Assembly: GCF_036607905.1 (NCBI RefSeq) | Contig: NZ_CP144555.1 | Span: forward strand, 6,324,001-6,388,000 | Source: Streptomyces sp. SCSIO 75703 | GTDB taxonomy: Bacteria > Actinomycetota > Actinomycetes > Streptomycetales > Streptomycetaceae | Length of the DNA: 64,000 nucleotides | Direction of reading: 5' to 3' | The notes under the pieces: model-generated | Seen by the model: only the letters and a program-made list of their open reading frames with translations | What the model was told of the DNA's origin: nothing | Databases searched by the model: none | Made by a program: the position numbers and the translations under genes | Shown here: positions 1-7,954 of the stretch, piece after piece | Position numbering within the stretch: position 1 is the stretch's first letter | How the letters are laid out: every line of letters begins with the position of its first letter

Positions 1-628
1 CGGCGACCATCGAGGTGCGGACCAGACGGGCCAGCGACGAGGCGACGGGGAGGGCGAGGGAGAGCGCGGGCAGCGTCATGCTCTCCAGCCAGCCGGAGAG
101 GGAGTCGGCCGGATTGACGTAGCCGCCGGTCGGGAAGAGCGGCAGGTTCAGCGAGAACTGCTGGATGAGCAGGACACCGAGCCAGAAGGAGGGCAGGGCG
201 ATGCCGGCCATCGACAGCACCCGGAAGACCTGGTCCGGCCAGCGGTCCCGGTGGACGGCGCTGGTGACGCCGAAGACGAGCGCCAGCACGACGGCGAGCG
301 CGAGACCGAGCAGGGTCAGTTGCAGCGTGAGCGGGAAGGCGGTGGCGATCCGGTCGGTGACGGGCTGGCTGGGCGACATGGTGACGCCGAGGTCCCCGCG
401 CAGCAGGTCGCCGAGGAAGGCGAGGTAGCGCACGGGCAGGGGGTCGTCGAGGCCGTTCGCCTCGGCGAACGCCGCGCGGGCCTCGGGGCTCGCCGACTCG
501 CCGAGCGCGTTGTACGCGGGGTCGGTCGGCGAGAACCGGAGGACCACGAAGACCAGCAGCGCGATGCCGAGGACCATCACCGGCATCATCGCGACGCGGC
601 GCAGCGCGAGCCGGAGGAATGCAACCAT
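1..628 (-). CDS. ABC transporter permease, DppB-like (partial, runs off left edge)
   Basis: Reading the reverse strand from the ATG at 628 gives a protein starting MVAFLRLALRRVAMMPVM with a first membrane segment, then an extracytoplasmic stretch, then several hydrophobic segments typical of the BPD_transp_1 inner-membrane component of dipeptide/nickel ABC importers. About 209 codons are present and the C-terminus lies outside the window. It follows the binding lipoprotein on the same strand with an 82-bp gap, so both should be one transcript. DppB-type systems import peptides or other small solutes. Here the neighbours (sialidase, nanA, nanK, nanE) suggest sialic acid, as in the Sat-type family-5 importer known from Haemophilus ducreyi. 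The family assignment is direct from the sequence. The substrate is inference. Confidence 0.85.
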   Translation of the reverse strand, partial: MVAFLRLALRRVAMMPVMVLGIALLVFVVLRFSPTDPAYNALGESASPEARAAFAEANGLDDPLPVRYLAFLGDLLRGDLGVTMSPSQPVTDRIATAFPLTLQLTLLGLALAVVLALVFGVTSAVHRDRWPDQVFRVLSMAGIALPSFWLGVLLIQQFSLNLPLFPTGGYVNPADSLSGWLESMTLPALSLALPVASSLARLVRTSMVA

Positions 629-710
629 CGTGGGGTTCCTAGTGATCGGGGTCGGGGGCCGCCGCGGCCCCGGGGGCGTGGCGGCGGCCCGGCGGCCGGG
701 TGGTGCGCGG

Positions 711-2306
711 TCAGGCCCGGCCGACGTCGACGAAGGACAGCCCGGTGGTGGGCAGCGGCCGGAACCCGGTCAGCGTTCCCTCGCGCCACGCCGTGGGCAG
801 CTTGCGGTGCAGCACCGGGTACAGGGCGGCCTCGTCGGCGACCAGGTCGGTCACCCGGCCCCACAGCTCCTTGCGCTTCGTCTCGTCGGGCTCGGCCGCG
901 GCCTTGTCGAGCAGCGACTTCGTCTGCCGGTAGGCGGCGGAACCGGCCCAGCCGTAACGGTTCTCCGGCCAGAACCCGTAGTAGAACCAGCGCAGCAGCA
1001 GGTCGGCGTCGTTGCCGAACACGGACGGGTCGCCCGGCGCGGCCAGGGCGTGGAAGTCGCCCTTGTCGATCTTGGCGTACTGCGCGGCGGACTGCTGGAT
1101 GTCGAGCTTGGCCTCGACGCCGACGGCCGCCCAGCTCTCCTTGATCAGCGGCGCGATGTCCTTGACCCAGCCGTTGTCGGTGAGCATGAGTGTGAAGGAG
1201 AGCCGGTCCGCGCCCGCCTCGGCGAGCAGCTTGCGCGCCCTGGCCGGGTCGTGGGTGTAGACGGTGGCGGCCTGGTGGTGGTCGGGGTGGGTGGCCGGCA
1301 CGTATCCGGTGGCCGCCTCGGCGTTGCCGAGCAGCGCCGTGGAGATGATCTTCTCGGTGTCGAGGGCGTAGTGCAGGGCCTGCCGCACCCGCTTGTCCCG
1401 GAACCGCGCGTCGGCGCAGTTGAACATCAGGAAGAGCAGTCCGAACGACTGGACGGACTCGACCTTGTCCTTGCCGGTGAAGCCCTTGACGTCGATGTAG
1501 GGCACGTCCTCGATGGCCTGCACCCGGCCGGACTTGAGCGCGCTGACGCGTGCCGAGGGGTCGGAGATCAGGCGCCAGACCATCCGCTTGGCCTTGGCGG
1601 GGTGCGGGCCGTTGTACTTGTCGTACGCCTCCATGACGATCTTGTCCTCGCGGACCGCCGAGACGAACCGGTAGGGGCCCGAGCCGACCGGACGGGAGTC
1701 GAAGGACTTGGCGTCCGCGCCGGCGATCTTCTTCGGCACGATCCGGACCACCGAGACGCGCGACGGGAAGAGCGCGAAGGCGTACTTCAGCTTGAACTCG
1801 ACCGTCGAGGCGTCGACGGCGGTGACCTGGTCGACGAACGGCACGAACTGCGCCATCAGCGAGGCGTTCTTCTCGTCCAGGACGCGCTCGAAGCTGAACA
1901 CCACGTCGTCCGCGGTGACCGGAGAGCCGTCGTGGAAGGTCGCGCCCGGGCGCAGGGTGGCCCGGTAGGTGGTCGCGTTGATCTTCTTGGGCATCTCGGT
2001 GGCCAGCGCGGGGCGTGCCACGAGCGTGGCCGGGTCGAGGTCGACCAGTCCCTCGAAGATGTGCATGTTGGCCGCGTACGGGGTGGCACCCGAGGTGATC
2101 ATCGGGTCGAAGCCCGTGGACAGCGGGTAGGAGATGCCCGCCTCGATGGTGTCGCCGCCGCCGCCCGAGTCGCCGGTACCGTCTCCGCTGGAGGCCGGGC
2201 CCCCGCAGGCCGTGAGGCCCGTGGTGACCGCGGTCGCCACACCGATGGCACTCGTGTATCTCATGAAGGTGCGGCGATCGACGCCGGCTGCACTGCGCGC
2301 GGACAA
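711..2306 (-). CDS. ABC transporter substrate-binding lipoprotein, family 5 (probable sialic acid binding)
   Basis: This 531-residue protein has a twin-arginine motif at residues 11-12 (DRRTFM) followed by a hydrophobic stretch and a lipobox LTAC with Cys34, so it is probably a Tat-exported lipoprotein anchored outside the membrane. The mature part has the layout of SBP_bac_5 proteins (DppA/OppA): YPLSTGFDPMITSG near the start, ATLRPGATFHDGSPVTADDV in the middle and a long C-terminal lobe. It precedes the permease gene. Its start lies about 95 bp downstream of a TTGACC/TACGTT promoter that carries the 17-bp operator shared with the esterase-sialidase operon. That shared control is the main reason to predict a sialic acid ligand. 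A generic peptide ligand remains possible. Confidence 0.88.
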   Translation of the reverse strand: MSARSAAGVDRRTFMRYTSAIGVATAVTTGLTACGGPASSGDGTGDSGGGGDTIEAGISYPLSTGFDPMITSGATPYAANMHIFEGLVDLDPATLVARPALATEMPKKINATTYRATLRPGATFHDGSPVTADDVVFSFERVLDEKNASLMAQFVPFVDQVTAVDASTVEFKLKYAFALFPSRVSVVRIVPKKIAGADAKSFDSRPVGSGPYRFVSAVREDKIVMEAYDKYNGPHPAKAKRMVWRLISDPSARVSALKSGRVQAIEDVPYIDVKGFTGKDKVESVQSFGLLFLMFNCADARFRDKRVRQALHYALDTEKIISTALLGNAEAATGYVPATHPDHHQAATVYTHDPARARKLLAEAGADRLSFTLMLTDNGWVKDIAPLIKESWAAVGVEAKLDIQQSAAQYAKIDKGDFHALAAPGDPSVFGNDADLLLRWFYYGFWPENRYGWAGSAAYRQTKSLLDKAAAEPDETKRKELWGRVTDLVADEAALYPVLHRKLPTAWREGTLTGFRPLPTTGLSFVDVGRA

Positions 2307-2373
2307 GGAGTCCTCCAGGCGGGAGATGACGGATGGTCGAGCGGAGGGAGGCGAGTGGGGGCCTCGTGCGCAT

Positions 2374-2436
2374 CAGACGTCTGATGTCTGATGCTTGATA
2401 ACGTGGGAACGTAGCTGGGCGAGTGAGAGGGGTCAA
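2374..2436 (-). promoter_or_regulatory. Promoter and 17-bp operator of the sialic-acid importer
   Basis: On the reverse strand a -35 TTGACC (2431-2436), 17-bp spacer and -10 TACGTT (2408-2413) are followed downstream by CAGACATCAGACGTCTG (2374-2390). On the forward strand this includes the perfect palindrome CATCAGACGTCTGATG at 2371-2386. The identical 17-mer lies just downstream of the esterase promoter at 3315-3331, again reading with transcription. The likely ligand is the GntR/FadR regulator encoded next door. Confidence 0.75.
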
Positions 2437-2439
2437 GAG

Positions 2440-3192
2440 GTGGCGTTGGGACAGGGGGCCGTCCGGCCTGTGGTGCCGGAGCCCAAGGCGGCGCGTCAAC
2501 CGCTGCGCCAGGAGGTGGTGGACGGCATCAAGGCGTACATCCTGCGCAACAAGCTGCGCCCGGGGGATCCGCTGCCGACCGAGCCCGCGCTGTGCGAGGC
2601 GCTCGGCGCCAGCCGCTCCAGCGTGCGGGAGGCGATCAGGATCCTCACGGCCCTCGACATCGTCGAGGTGCGGCACGGCCACGGCACCTACGTGGGGCGG
2701 CTGAGCCTGTCCGCCCTGGTGGAGAGCCTGGCCTTCCGGGGGCTGCTCAGTCCCGACGACGACTTCCAGGTCCTCTCCGACCTGGTCGAGGTGCGCGAGC
2801 TGTTCGAGCGGGGGATGGCCGACCGGCTCGTCGCCTCCCTCGGCGAGGACCAGATCGAGCGGCTCCAGGGCCTCGTCGACGAGATGCGCGCGGGCGGCTC
2901 CGGCGGGGGCGACGGCTTCGTCGAGACCGACCGCGCCTTCCACACCCTGCTCCTCGCGCCCCTCGGCAACGACCTCATCGGCCAGCTCTCCACGGCCTTC
3001 TGGGACGTCTACGTGATCGTCGCGCCGCACCTGGACGTCTTCACGCACGAGCACGAGGCCGCCACGATCGCCAACCACCAGCGCATCGTGGACGCCGTGC
3101 GCGACCGCGACCCGGCCGAGTTCGCCGCGGCGCTCGCCGACCACTACGCCCCCGTGCGCCGGCGGATCGCGGAGGCCCGCGCCCGCCGCTGA
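2440..3192 (+). CDS. GntR-family (FadR subfamily) regulator, probable sialic acid repressor
   Basis: The protein has an N-terminal winged helix (about residues 20-88: QPLRQEVVDGIKAYILRNKL, then LPTEPALCEALGASRSSVRE, then HGTYVG) and an all-helical FCD ligand domain with metal-binding style residues (VEVRELFERGMAD, HTLL, NHQRIVDAV). It fits FadR-subfamily repressors, which sense acids or sugars. The GTG at 2440 gives 250 residues and starts after the importer promoter. An upstream in-frame ATG at 2395 would put the operator flank inside the gene and has no Shine-Dalgarno sequence. The gene sits between two copies of the same operator and ends in a strong hairpin. The role as a NanR-like repressor is inferred from position and shared operator, not from a family-specific motif. 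Confidence 0.88.
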   Translation: MALGQGAVRPVVPEPKAARQPLRQEVVDGIKAYILRNKLRPGDPLPTEPALCEALGASRSSVREAIRILTALDIVEVRHGHGTYVGRLSLSALVESLAFRGLLSPDDDFQVLSDLVEVRELFERGMADRLVASLGEDQIERLQGLVDEMRAGGSGGGDGFVETDRAFHTLLLAPLGNDLIGQLSTAFWDVYVIVAPHLDVFTHEHEAATIANHQRIVDAVRDRDPAEFAAALADHYAPVRRRIAEARARR

Positions 3193-3206
3193 TCCCGCCC
3201 CGCCCG

Positions 3207-3239
3207 CCGCAGGCGCCCCCTTGCCCGGGGCGCCTGCGG
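3207..3239 (+). terminator. Hairpin terminator after the GntR gene
   Basis: A 13-bp perfect stem (3207-3219 with 3227-3239, loop 3220-3226) lies 14 bp after the regulator's stop codon. It is followed at once by the promoter of the esterase operon. No U-run is present, as is usual in Streptomyces. Confidence 0.65.
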
Positions 3240-3275
3240 TGTGTCCGCGTCCCGGGAGGGGCGGCGCAGGGGTAC

Positions 3276-3331
3276 TTGACGGCCGACGACACGATCTCTA
3301 GGGTCCCAGGACAGCAGACATCAGACGTCTG
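3276..3331 (+). promoter_or_regulatory. Promoter and operator of the esterase-sialidase-nan operon
   Basis: A -35 TTGACG (3276-3281), 17-bp spacer and -10 TAGGGT (3299-3304) are followed by CAGACATCAGACGTCTG at 3315-3331, just past the expected start of transcription. The 17-mer is identical to the one at the divergent importer promoter and in the same orientation to transcription. This suggests one repressor blocking both transcripts. Confidence 0.72.
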
Positions 3332-3415
3332 CCCTTACGCCTTTCGGGTCGGTCCCGCCGGCCCCTTCCCCACCCCGCGCCGCGCCGGACGCGCGCCTCA
3401 CCCCCGGGCCCCCTC

Positions 3416-4432
3416 ATGCCACTGACGGACCTCACCCTCGCCGAGTGCCTCGCACTGCGGCCCGACCTCGACGAACCCGCCGACCTCGACGCCTTCTGGG
3501 GCCGCACCCTGCGCGAGGCCCGGTCGCACCGGACGCCCGCCCGCTTCACCCCGGTGGACACCGGACTGACCCAGGTGACGACGTACGACGCGACCGTGCC
3601 GGGGTTCGCCGGCGAGCCCGTCCGGGGCTGGCTGCACCTGCCCGCCGGGGCGAGCGCCCCGCTCGGCTGCGTCGTGGAGTTCCTCGGCTACGGACGCGGC
3701 CGGGGCCTGGCGCACGAGCAGGTGCTCTGGGCCACCGCCGGGTACGCGCACTTCGTCATGGACACCCGCGGCCAGGGCTGGTCCACCGCGGGCGGGGACA
3801 CTCCCGACACCGCGGCGCTGAACGGCACCGTCCCCGGCTTCCTCACCCGCGGCGTCGAGAGCCCCCACGACCACTACTACCGGCGGGTGTTCACCGACGC
3901 CGTCCGCTGTGTGGACGCCGTCCGCGCGCACCCGGCGATCGACCCGCGGCGGACCGTGGTGACCGGCCTCAGCCAGGGCGGCGGCATCGCGCTCGCCGTG
4001 GCCGGTCTCGTGCCGGGGCTCGCGGGAGCCATGCCCGACGTGCCCTTCCTGTGCGACTTCCGGCGGGCCGCGCGCATCGCCGGCCTGCCGCCCTACACCG
4101 AGGTCGCGGAGTACCTGCGCCTGCACCGCGACCGGGCCGGGACCGTCTTCACCACCCTGTCCTACCTGGACGCCGCCCTGCTGGCCGCGCGTGCCACCGC
4201 CCCCTCGCTCTTCTCCATCGCCATGATGGACGAGGTCTGCCCGCCCTCGACGTGCTTCGCCGCCTACCACCGCTACGGCGGTCCGAAGGACCTGCGCGTC
4301 TACGAGTTCAACGGCCACGAGGGCGGCGGCGGACACCACCGGCGTGAACAACTCGCCTGGCTGCGGGAACTGTTCGCCGAGCCAGGCGCCCCCCACGCCC
4401 TCCCCGACCGGAACGACCGCCAACTCGCCTGA
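3416..4432 (+). CDS. CE7-family esterase (acetyl xylan esterase / cephalosporin-C deacetylase fold)
   Basis: The 338-residue protein belongs to the AXE1/CE7 family of cytoplasmic alpha/beta hydrolases that remove acetyl groups from sugars. Visible hallmarks are DFDAFW-like DLDAFWGRTL near the N-terminus, the nucleophile motif GLSQGGG (Ser about 186), the acid in MDEVCPPST (Asp about 271) and the histidine in FNGHEGGG (about 301). The spacing matches Thermotoga Axe (Ser188, Asp274, His303). There is no signal peptide, so it should act on imported substrate. It leads the sialidase-nanA-nanK-nanE operon behind the 17-bp operator, so removal of O-acetyl groups from imported sialic acids is a reasonable inference. 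A second CE7 gene lies at 18646-19614. Confidence 0.88.
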   Translation: MPLTDLTLAECLALRPDLDEPADLDAFWGRTLREARSHRTPARFTPVDTGLTQVTTYDATVPGFAGEPVRGWLHLPAGASAPLGCVVEFLGYGRGRGLAHEQVLWATAGYAHFVMDTRGQGWSTAGGDTPDTAALNGTVPGFLTRGVESPHDHYYRRVFTDAVRCVDAVRAHPAIDPRRTVVTGLSQGGGIALAVAGLVPGLAGAMPDVPFLCDFRRAARIAGLPPYTEVAEYLRLHRDRAGTVFTTLSYLDAALLAARATAPSLFSIAMMDEVCPPSTCFAAYHRYGGPKDLRVYEFNGHEGGGGHHRREQLAWLRELFAEPGAPHALPDRNDRQLA

Positions 4433-4458
4433 CCCCACCTTCGAGAAGAGGCCCGTCC

Positions 4459-5955
4459 ATGCAGCGAAGCGTCTCCCTGGTCACCGTCACCGCGATCCTC
4501 ACCGCCCTGGCCGCCACGGCCCCCGCCGCCCAGGCCGCCGACGGCCCCCGCACCGCCCCCCGCCCGGCCGCCGCCGGCCCGTCCACCCTCACCTCCCAGG
4601 ACATCGCCACCGCCGGCACCGGCTCCCCCTACTACCGCATCCCCGCCCTGACCCGCACCACCAAGGGCACCCTGCTCGCCGCCTACGACGCCCGCCCCAC
4701 CCTCGGCGACCTGCCCGGCAACCTCGGCGTCGTGCTGCGCCGCAGCACCGACGGCGGCACCACCTGGCAGGCCCAGCAGGTGGTCCGCAAGGACGCCGCC
4801 CCCAAGGGCTACGGCGACCCCAGCCTCCTCGTCGACCGCGAGACCGGCCGCGTCTTCGTCTTCTACGCGGCCTCCGTGAACCAGGGCTTCTTCGGCTCGG
4901 CGACCGGAAACGACGAGAACGACCCGGACGTCCTCCAGGCCGACTACAGCTACTCCGACGACGACGGCCTCACCTGGACGCACCGGCGGATCACCGCCCA
5001 GATCAAGGACCCCGCCTGGGCGGGCATGTTCGCCGCCTCCGGCGAGGGCATCCAACTGCGCCACGGCCCCCACAAGGGCCGCCTGATCCAGCAGTACGCC
5101 ATTCGCCGCGACGGAGCCAACTACGCGGTGAGCGCCTACAGCGACGACCACGGCGCCACGTGGCGCATGGGCACACCGGTCGGGCCCGGCGGCGACGAGA
5201 ACAAGACCGTCGAGCTGTCCGACGGCCGCGTCATGCTCAACAACCGCTCCGCGCCCTACCGCACCGTCGCCCACTCCACCGACGGCGGCGTCACCTACAC
5301 CCCGTTCCGGCAGGACACCGAGCTGCCCGACCCGGCCAACAACGGCTCCATCGCGCGCTTCGCGCCCGGCGTGGACGCCACCCACCCCCGCTCCTCCTGG
5401 CTGCTGTTCAGCAACACGGCGACCACCGGCGGGCGCAGCAACCTCACCGTCCGCCTCTCCTGCGACAACGGGGACAACTGGCCCGTCCGCAAGACCGTCG
5501 AGGCCGGCTCGGCCGCGTACTCCACCCTCACCCCGCTCGACGACGGCACCCTGCCCAACTCCCGGGTGGGACTGCTGTGGGAGCGCGCCGACTACCGGCA
5601 CATCACCTACTCGTCGTTCGACCTCAAGTGGCTCGGCGGCGTCTGCGCCCCCGTCACCCTCACGCCGCCCGCCGCGCTGCCCGCGGGGAAGACCACCGAG
5701 GTCACCGTCCGCGTCGTCAGCCAGAACGACGTGCCGCTCCCCGCCGGCGAGGTCTCCCTGGCGCTCCCGGCCGGCTGGAGCGCCCCCGCCGTCGCCGTCC
5801 CCGCGCTCCGGCCCGGACAGGGCGCCGACGTCACGATCCCCGTCACCGTCCCCGCCGAGACCGGCGCGGGTGCCGTGACGGCGACCGCGGCCTACCAGGT
5901 CCGCGGCGACCAGCACTCCTACGGCGACGCGACGCTCACCGTCACCGTGCCGTAG
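4459..5955 (+). CDS. Secreted exo-alpha-sialidase (BNR-repeat neuraminidase)
   Basis: This 498-residue protein begins with a Sec signal peptide ending near AAQAADG. It then has the sialidase YYRIP motif (about residue 58) and five Asp-boxes or variants: STDGGTTW, SDDDGLTW, SDDHGATW, STDGGVTY and SCDNGDNW. These mark a six-bladed GH33 propeller that releases terminal sialic acid from glycoconjugates outside the cell. The last hundred or so residues (from about APVTLTPPAALPAGKTTEV) form an immunoglobulin-like NEW3-type domain, often a spacer or binding module. A GAAGAGG ribosome site precedes the ATG. It is followed by a hairpin and then nanA. Released sialic acid would feed the importer and the nan enzymes. 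Confidence 0.93.
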   Translation: MQRSVSLVTVTAILTALAATAPAAQAADGPRTAPRPAAAGPSTLTSQDIATAGTGSPYYRIPALTRTTKGTLLAAYDARPTLGDLPGNLGVVLRRSTDGGTTWQAQQVVRKDAAPKGYGDPSLLVDRETGRVFVFYAASVNQGFFGSATGNDENDPDVLQADYSYSDDDGLTWTHRRITAQIKDPAWAGMFAASGEGIQLRHGPHKGRLIQQYAIRRDGANYAVSAYSDDHGATWRMGTPVGPGGDENKTVELSDGRVMLNNRSAPYRTVAHSTDGGVTYTPFRQDTELPDPANNGSIARFAPGVDATHPRSSWLLFSNTATTGGRSNLTVRLSCDNGDNWPVRKTVEAGSAAYSTLTPLDDGTLPNSRVGLLWERADYRHITYSSFDLKWLGGVCAPVTLTPPAALPAGKTTEVTVRVVSQNDVPLPAGEVSLALPAGWSAPAVAVPALRPGQGADVTIPVTVPAETGAGAVTATAAYQVRGDQHSYGDATLTVTVP

Positions 5956-5962
5956 CCCGGCC

Positions 5963-6011
5963 ACGGGCCGCCCGTCCGCCGCCGGAAACCGGCACCGGGC
6001 GGGCGGCCCGT
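5963..6011 (+). terminator. Intercistronic hairpin between sialidase and nanA
   Basis: A 12-bp perfect stem (5963-5974 with 6000-6011) encloses a smaller CCGGAAACCGG hairpin, starting 8 bp after the sialidase stop. Since nanA, nanK and nanE follow on the same strand with no clear new promoter, it may act as an attenuator or mRNA stabiliser rather than a full stop. Confidence 0.5.
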
Positions 6012-6050
6012 CACCACCCGTACCACCCTTCGCCCAGCCCAGGAGTCACC

Positions 6051-7010
6051 ATGTCCACGTCCCAGCCGCTCCGCGGTGTCGTACCGCCCGTCTGCACGCC
6101 CCTGGACGCGTCGGGCGAGGTCGACACCGCCTCGCTCGCCCGGCTCGTCGAGCACCTCGTCGGCGGGGGAGTGCACGGGCTGTTCGCCCTGGGCTCCAGC
6201 GGCGAGGTCGCCTTCCTCACCGACCGGCAGCGGGCCCTGGCCCTGGAGACCGTGGTCGAGGCCGCCGCCGGACGCGTCCCCGTCCTCGCCGGCGTCATCG
6301 ACACCACCACCCCCCGGGTCCTCGTCCACGCCGAGGAGGCCCGCCGGGCGGGCGCCGACGCCCTGGTGGCGACCGCCCCCTTCTACGCCCGCACCCACCC
6401 CCGCGAGATCGCCGCGCACTTCCGCACCGTCCGCTCCCGGGTCGACCTGCCGCTGTACGGCTACGACCTGCCCGTCTCCGTGCACAGCAAGCTCTCCACC
6501 GCCCTGGTGCGCGAACTGGCCGAGGACGGCACGCTGGCCGGCCTCAAGGACAGCAGCGGCGACGAGGGCTCGCTGCGCCGGCTCCTCGTCGCCCTCGGCG
6601 GCCGGCACGGCCGGGCGGACGGCCCCGCGCCCGCCTTCAGCATCCTCACCGGCTCCGAACTCACCGTCGACGCCGCCCTGCTGGCCGGAGCCGACGGGGT
6701 CGTGCCCGGACTCGGCAACGTGGACCCCGCCGGATACGTCCGCCTCCACGACGCGGTGCGCGCCGGTGACCTGGACCGCGCGGTGCGCGAACAGGAACGG
6801 CTCGTCGCGCTGTTCGGCATGGTCGATGCCGGACCCGAGGCGGAGATGGGCCGCAACTCCTCCGCCATCGGCGCCTTCAAGCACGCCCTCAGGCTGCTCG
6901 GCGTCCTCGACCACGGCACCACCGCCGCCCCGCAGATCCCGCTCGACGACGCCTGCGTCGCCCACGTCGAACGGCACCTGCGCGGCGCCGGGCTCCTCCC
7001 GGTCCGATGA
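6051..7010 (+). CDS. nanA: N-acetylneuraminate lyase / DHDPS-family aldolase
   Basis: The 319-residue protein is a class I aldolase of the DapA/NanA family. The GSSGE substrate-carboxylate motif (ALGSSGEVAFL), the active-site tyrosine in YGYDLP (about 138) and the Schiff-base lysine in LAGLKDSSGD (about 166) are all present at the usual spacing. The predicted reaction splits N-acetylneuraminate into N-acetylmannosamine and pyruvate in the cytoplasm. The ATG at 6051 has an AGGAG site 5 bp upstream. The stop overlaps the kinase start by 4 bp. The family as such also includes dihydrodipicolinate synthase and other keto-acid aldolases. The adjoining kinase and epimerase make the sialate assignment strong. 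Confidence 0.9.
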   Translation: MSTSQPLRGVVPPVCTPLDASGEVDTASLARLVEHLVGGGVHGLFALGSSGEVAFLTDRQRALALETVVEAAAGRVPVLAGVIDTTTPRVLVHAEEARRAGADALVATAPFYARTHPREIAAHFRTVRSRVDLPLYGYDLPVSVHSKLSTALVRELAEDGTLAGLKDSSGDEGSLRRLLVALGGRHGRADGPAPAFSILTGSELTVDAALLAGADGVVPGLGNVDPAGYVRLHDAVRAGDLDRAVREQERLVALFGMVDAGPEAEMGRNSSAIGAFKHALRLLGVLDHGTTAAPQIPLDDACVAHVERHLRGAGLLPVR

Positions 7011-7954
7011 CCGCCCCCCACCCCGGCGCGCCGGTGATCGGCCTCGACCTGGGCGGCACCAAGATCGCCGCCGCCCTCGTCACGGCCGACGGCGCCGTCG
7101 TCGCCCGGCATACCCGGCCCACCCCGGCCGACCGGGGTGCGGAGGCGGTGCTGGACGCCCTCGCCGAGGCCGCCCACGCGGTGCGGACGCCGGCCGCCGC
7201 CGCGATCGGCGTCGCCGCGGCCGGCGTGATCGACCCCGCCACCGGGACCGTCACCAGCGCCACCGACACGATCCGCGGCTGGGCCGGCACCGCCCTTGCC
7301 CGCGGCCTCGCCGCCCGCACCGGTACCCCCGTGGCCTGCGACAACGACGTACGCGCCGCCGCAGGCCTGGAACTGGCCGCCCTGGACGAAGACGCCACCC
7401 TGGTCTACGCCGCCGTCGGCACCGGCGTCGGCGGCGCCGTCGCCGCCGCGGGACGCATGCTGCACGGGGCCGCGGGGATCGCCGGGCACCTCGGGCACCT
7501 GCCCAGCCCCGAGGCCGACGGACTGCCCTGCACCTGCGGCGCCACCGGCCACCTGGAGGCCGTCGCGGCCGGACCCGCCATCACCGCCCTCTGCGCGAGG
7601 CTCGGCGGCGAGCCCGCCCCGCGGCTGGAGACCGTCGCCCGGCGCGCCGCCGACGGCGACCCGCACGCCACGGCGGCCATCACCCTCGGCGCCCGCGCGG
7701 CCGGGCGCGCCCTGGGCGGCCTCGCCAACGCGCTCGGCCCGCACCGGGTCGTCGTCGCCGGCGGCGTGCCGCGGATCGGTGTCCTGTACTGGGACGCCCT
7801 GTGCGCGGCCTTCGCCGCCGAACTGATGCCGCCGCTGCGCGCGCTGCGGCCCGTACCGCCGCGCGGCGGCGCCGACGCCGCGGTCCTCGGGGCGGCCTCG
7901 CTGACCCGGACCCTGCCCCTGCACCACCCCCACCCCACGGGAGCCCCCTCATGA
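7007..7954 (+). CDS. nanK: ROK-family kinase, probable N-acetylmannosamine kinase
   Basis: This 315-residue sugar kinase carries the ATP-binding loop GLDLGGTKIAAALV at the N-terminus, the ROK glycine motif GTGVGGAV and a zinc-motif region GHLGHLP...CTCGATGHLEA. The usual CxCGxxGCxE zinc signature has His in place of its third Cys here, so zinc binding may be altered or done by Cys2His2. It sits translationally coupled between nanA and nanE (ATGA overlaps at both ends), which points to phosphorylating N-acetylmannosamine to its 6-phosphate. ROK kinases for glucose or GlcNAc look similar, so the substrate rests on context. Confidence 0.88.
   Translation: MTAPHPGAPVIGLDLGGTKIAAALVTADGAVVARHTRPTPADRGAEAVLDALAEAAHAVRTPAAAAIGVAAAGVIDPATGTVTSATDTIRGWAGTALARGLAARTGTPVACDNDVRAAAGLELAALDEDATLVYAAVGTGVGGAVAAAGRMLHGAAGIAGHLGHLPSPEADGLPCTCGATGHLEAVAAGPAITALCARLGGEPAPRLETVARRAADGDPHATAAITLGARAAGRALGGLANALGPHRVVVAGGVPRIGVLYWDALCAAFAAELMPPLRALRPVPPRGGADAAVLGAASLTRTLPLHHPHPTGAPS

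Noticed and set aside
586..3144. Long reverse-strand open frame of about 850 codons across the importer lipoprotein and GntR genes
   Set aside because: It is out of frame with both well-supported genes, is Arg/Pro/His-rich low-complexity sequence, and has no domain or ribosome site.
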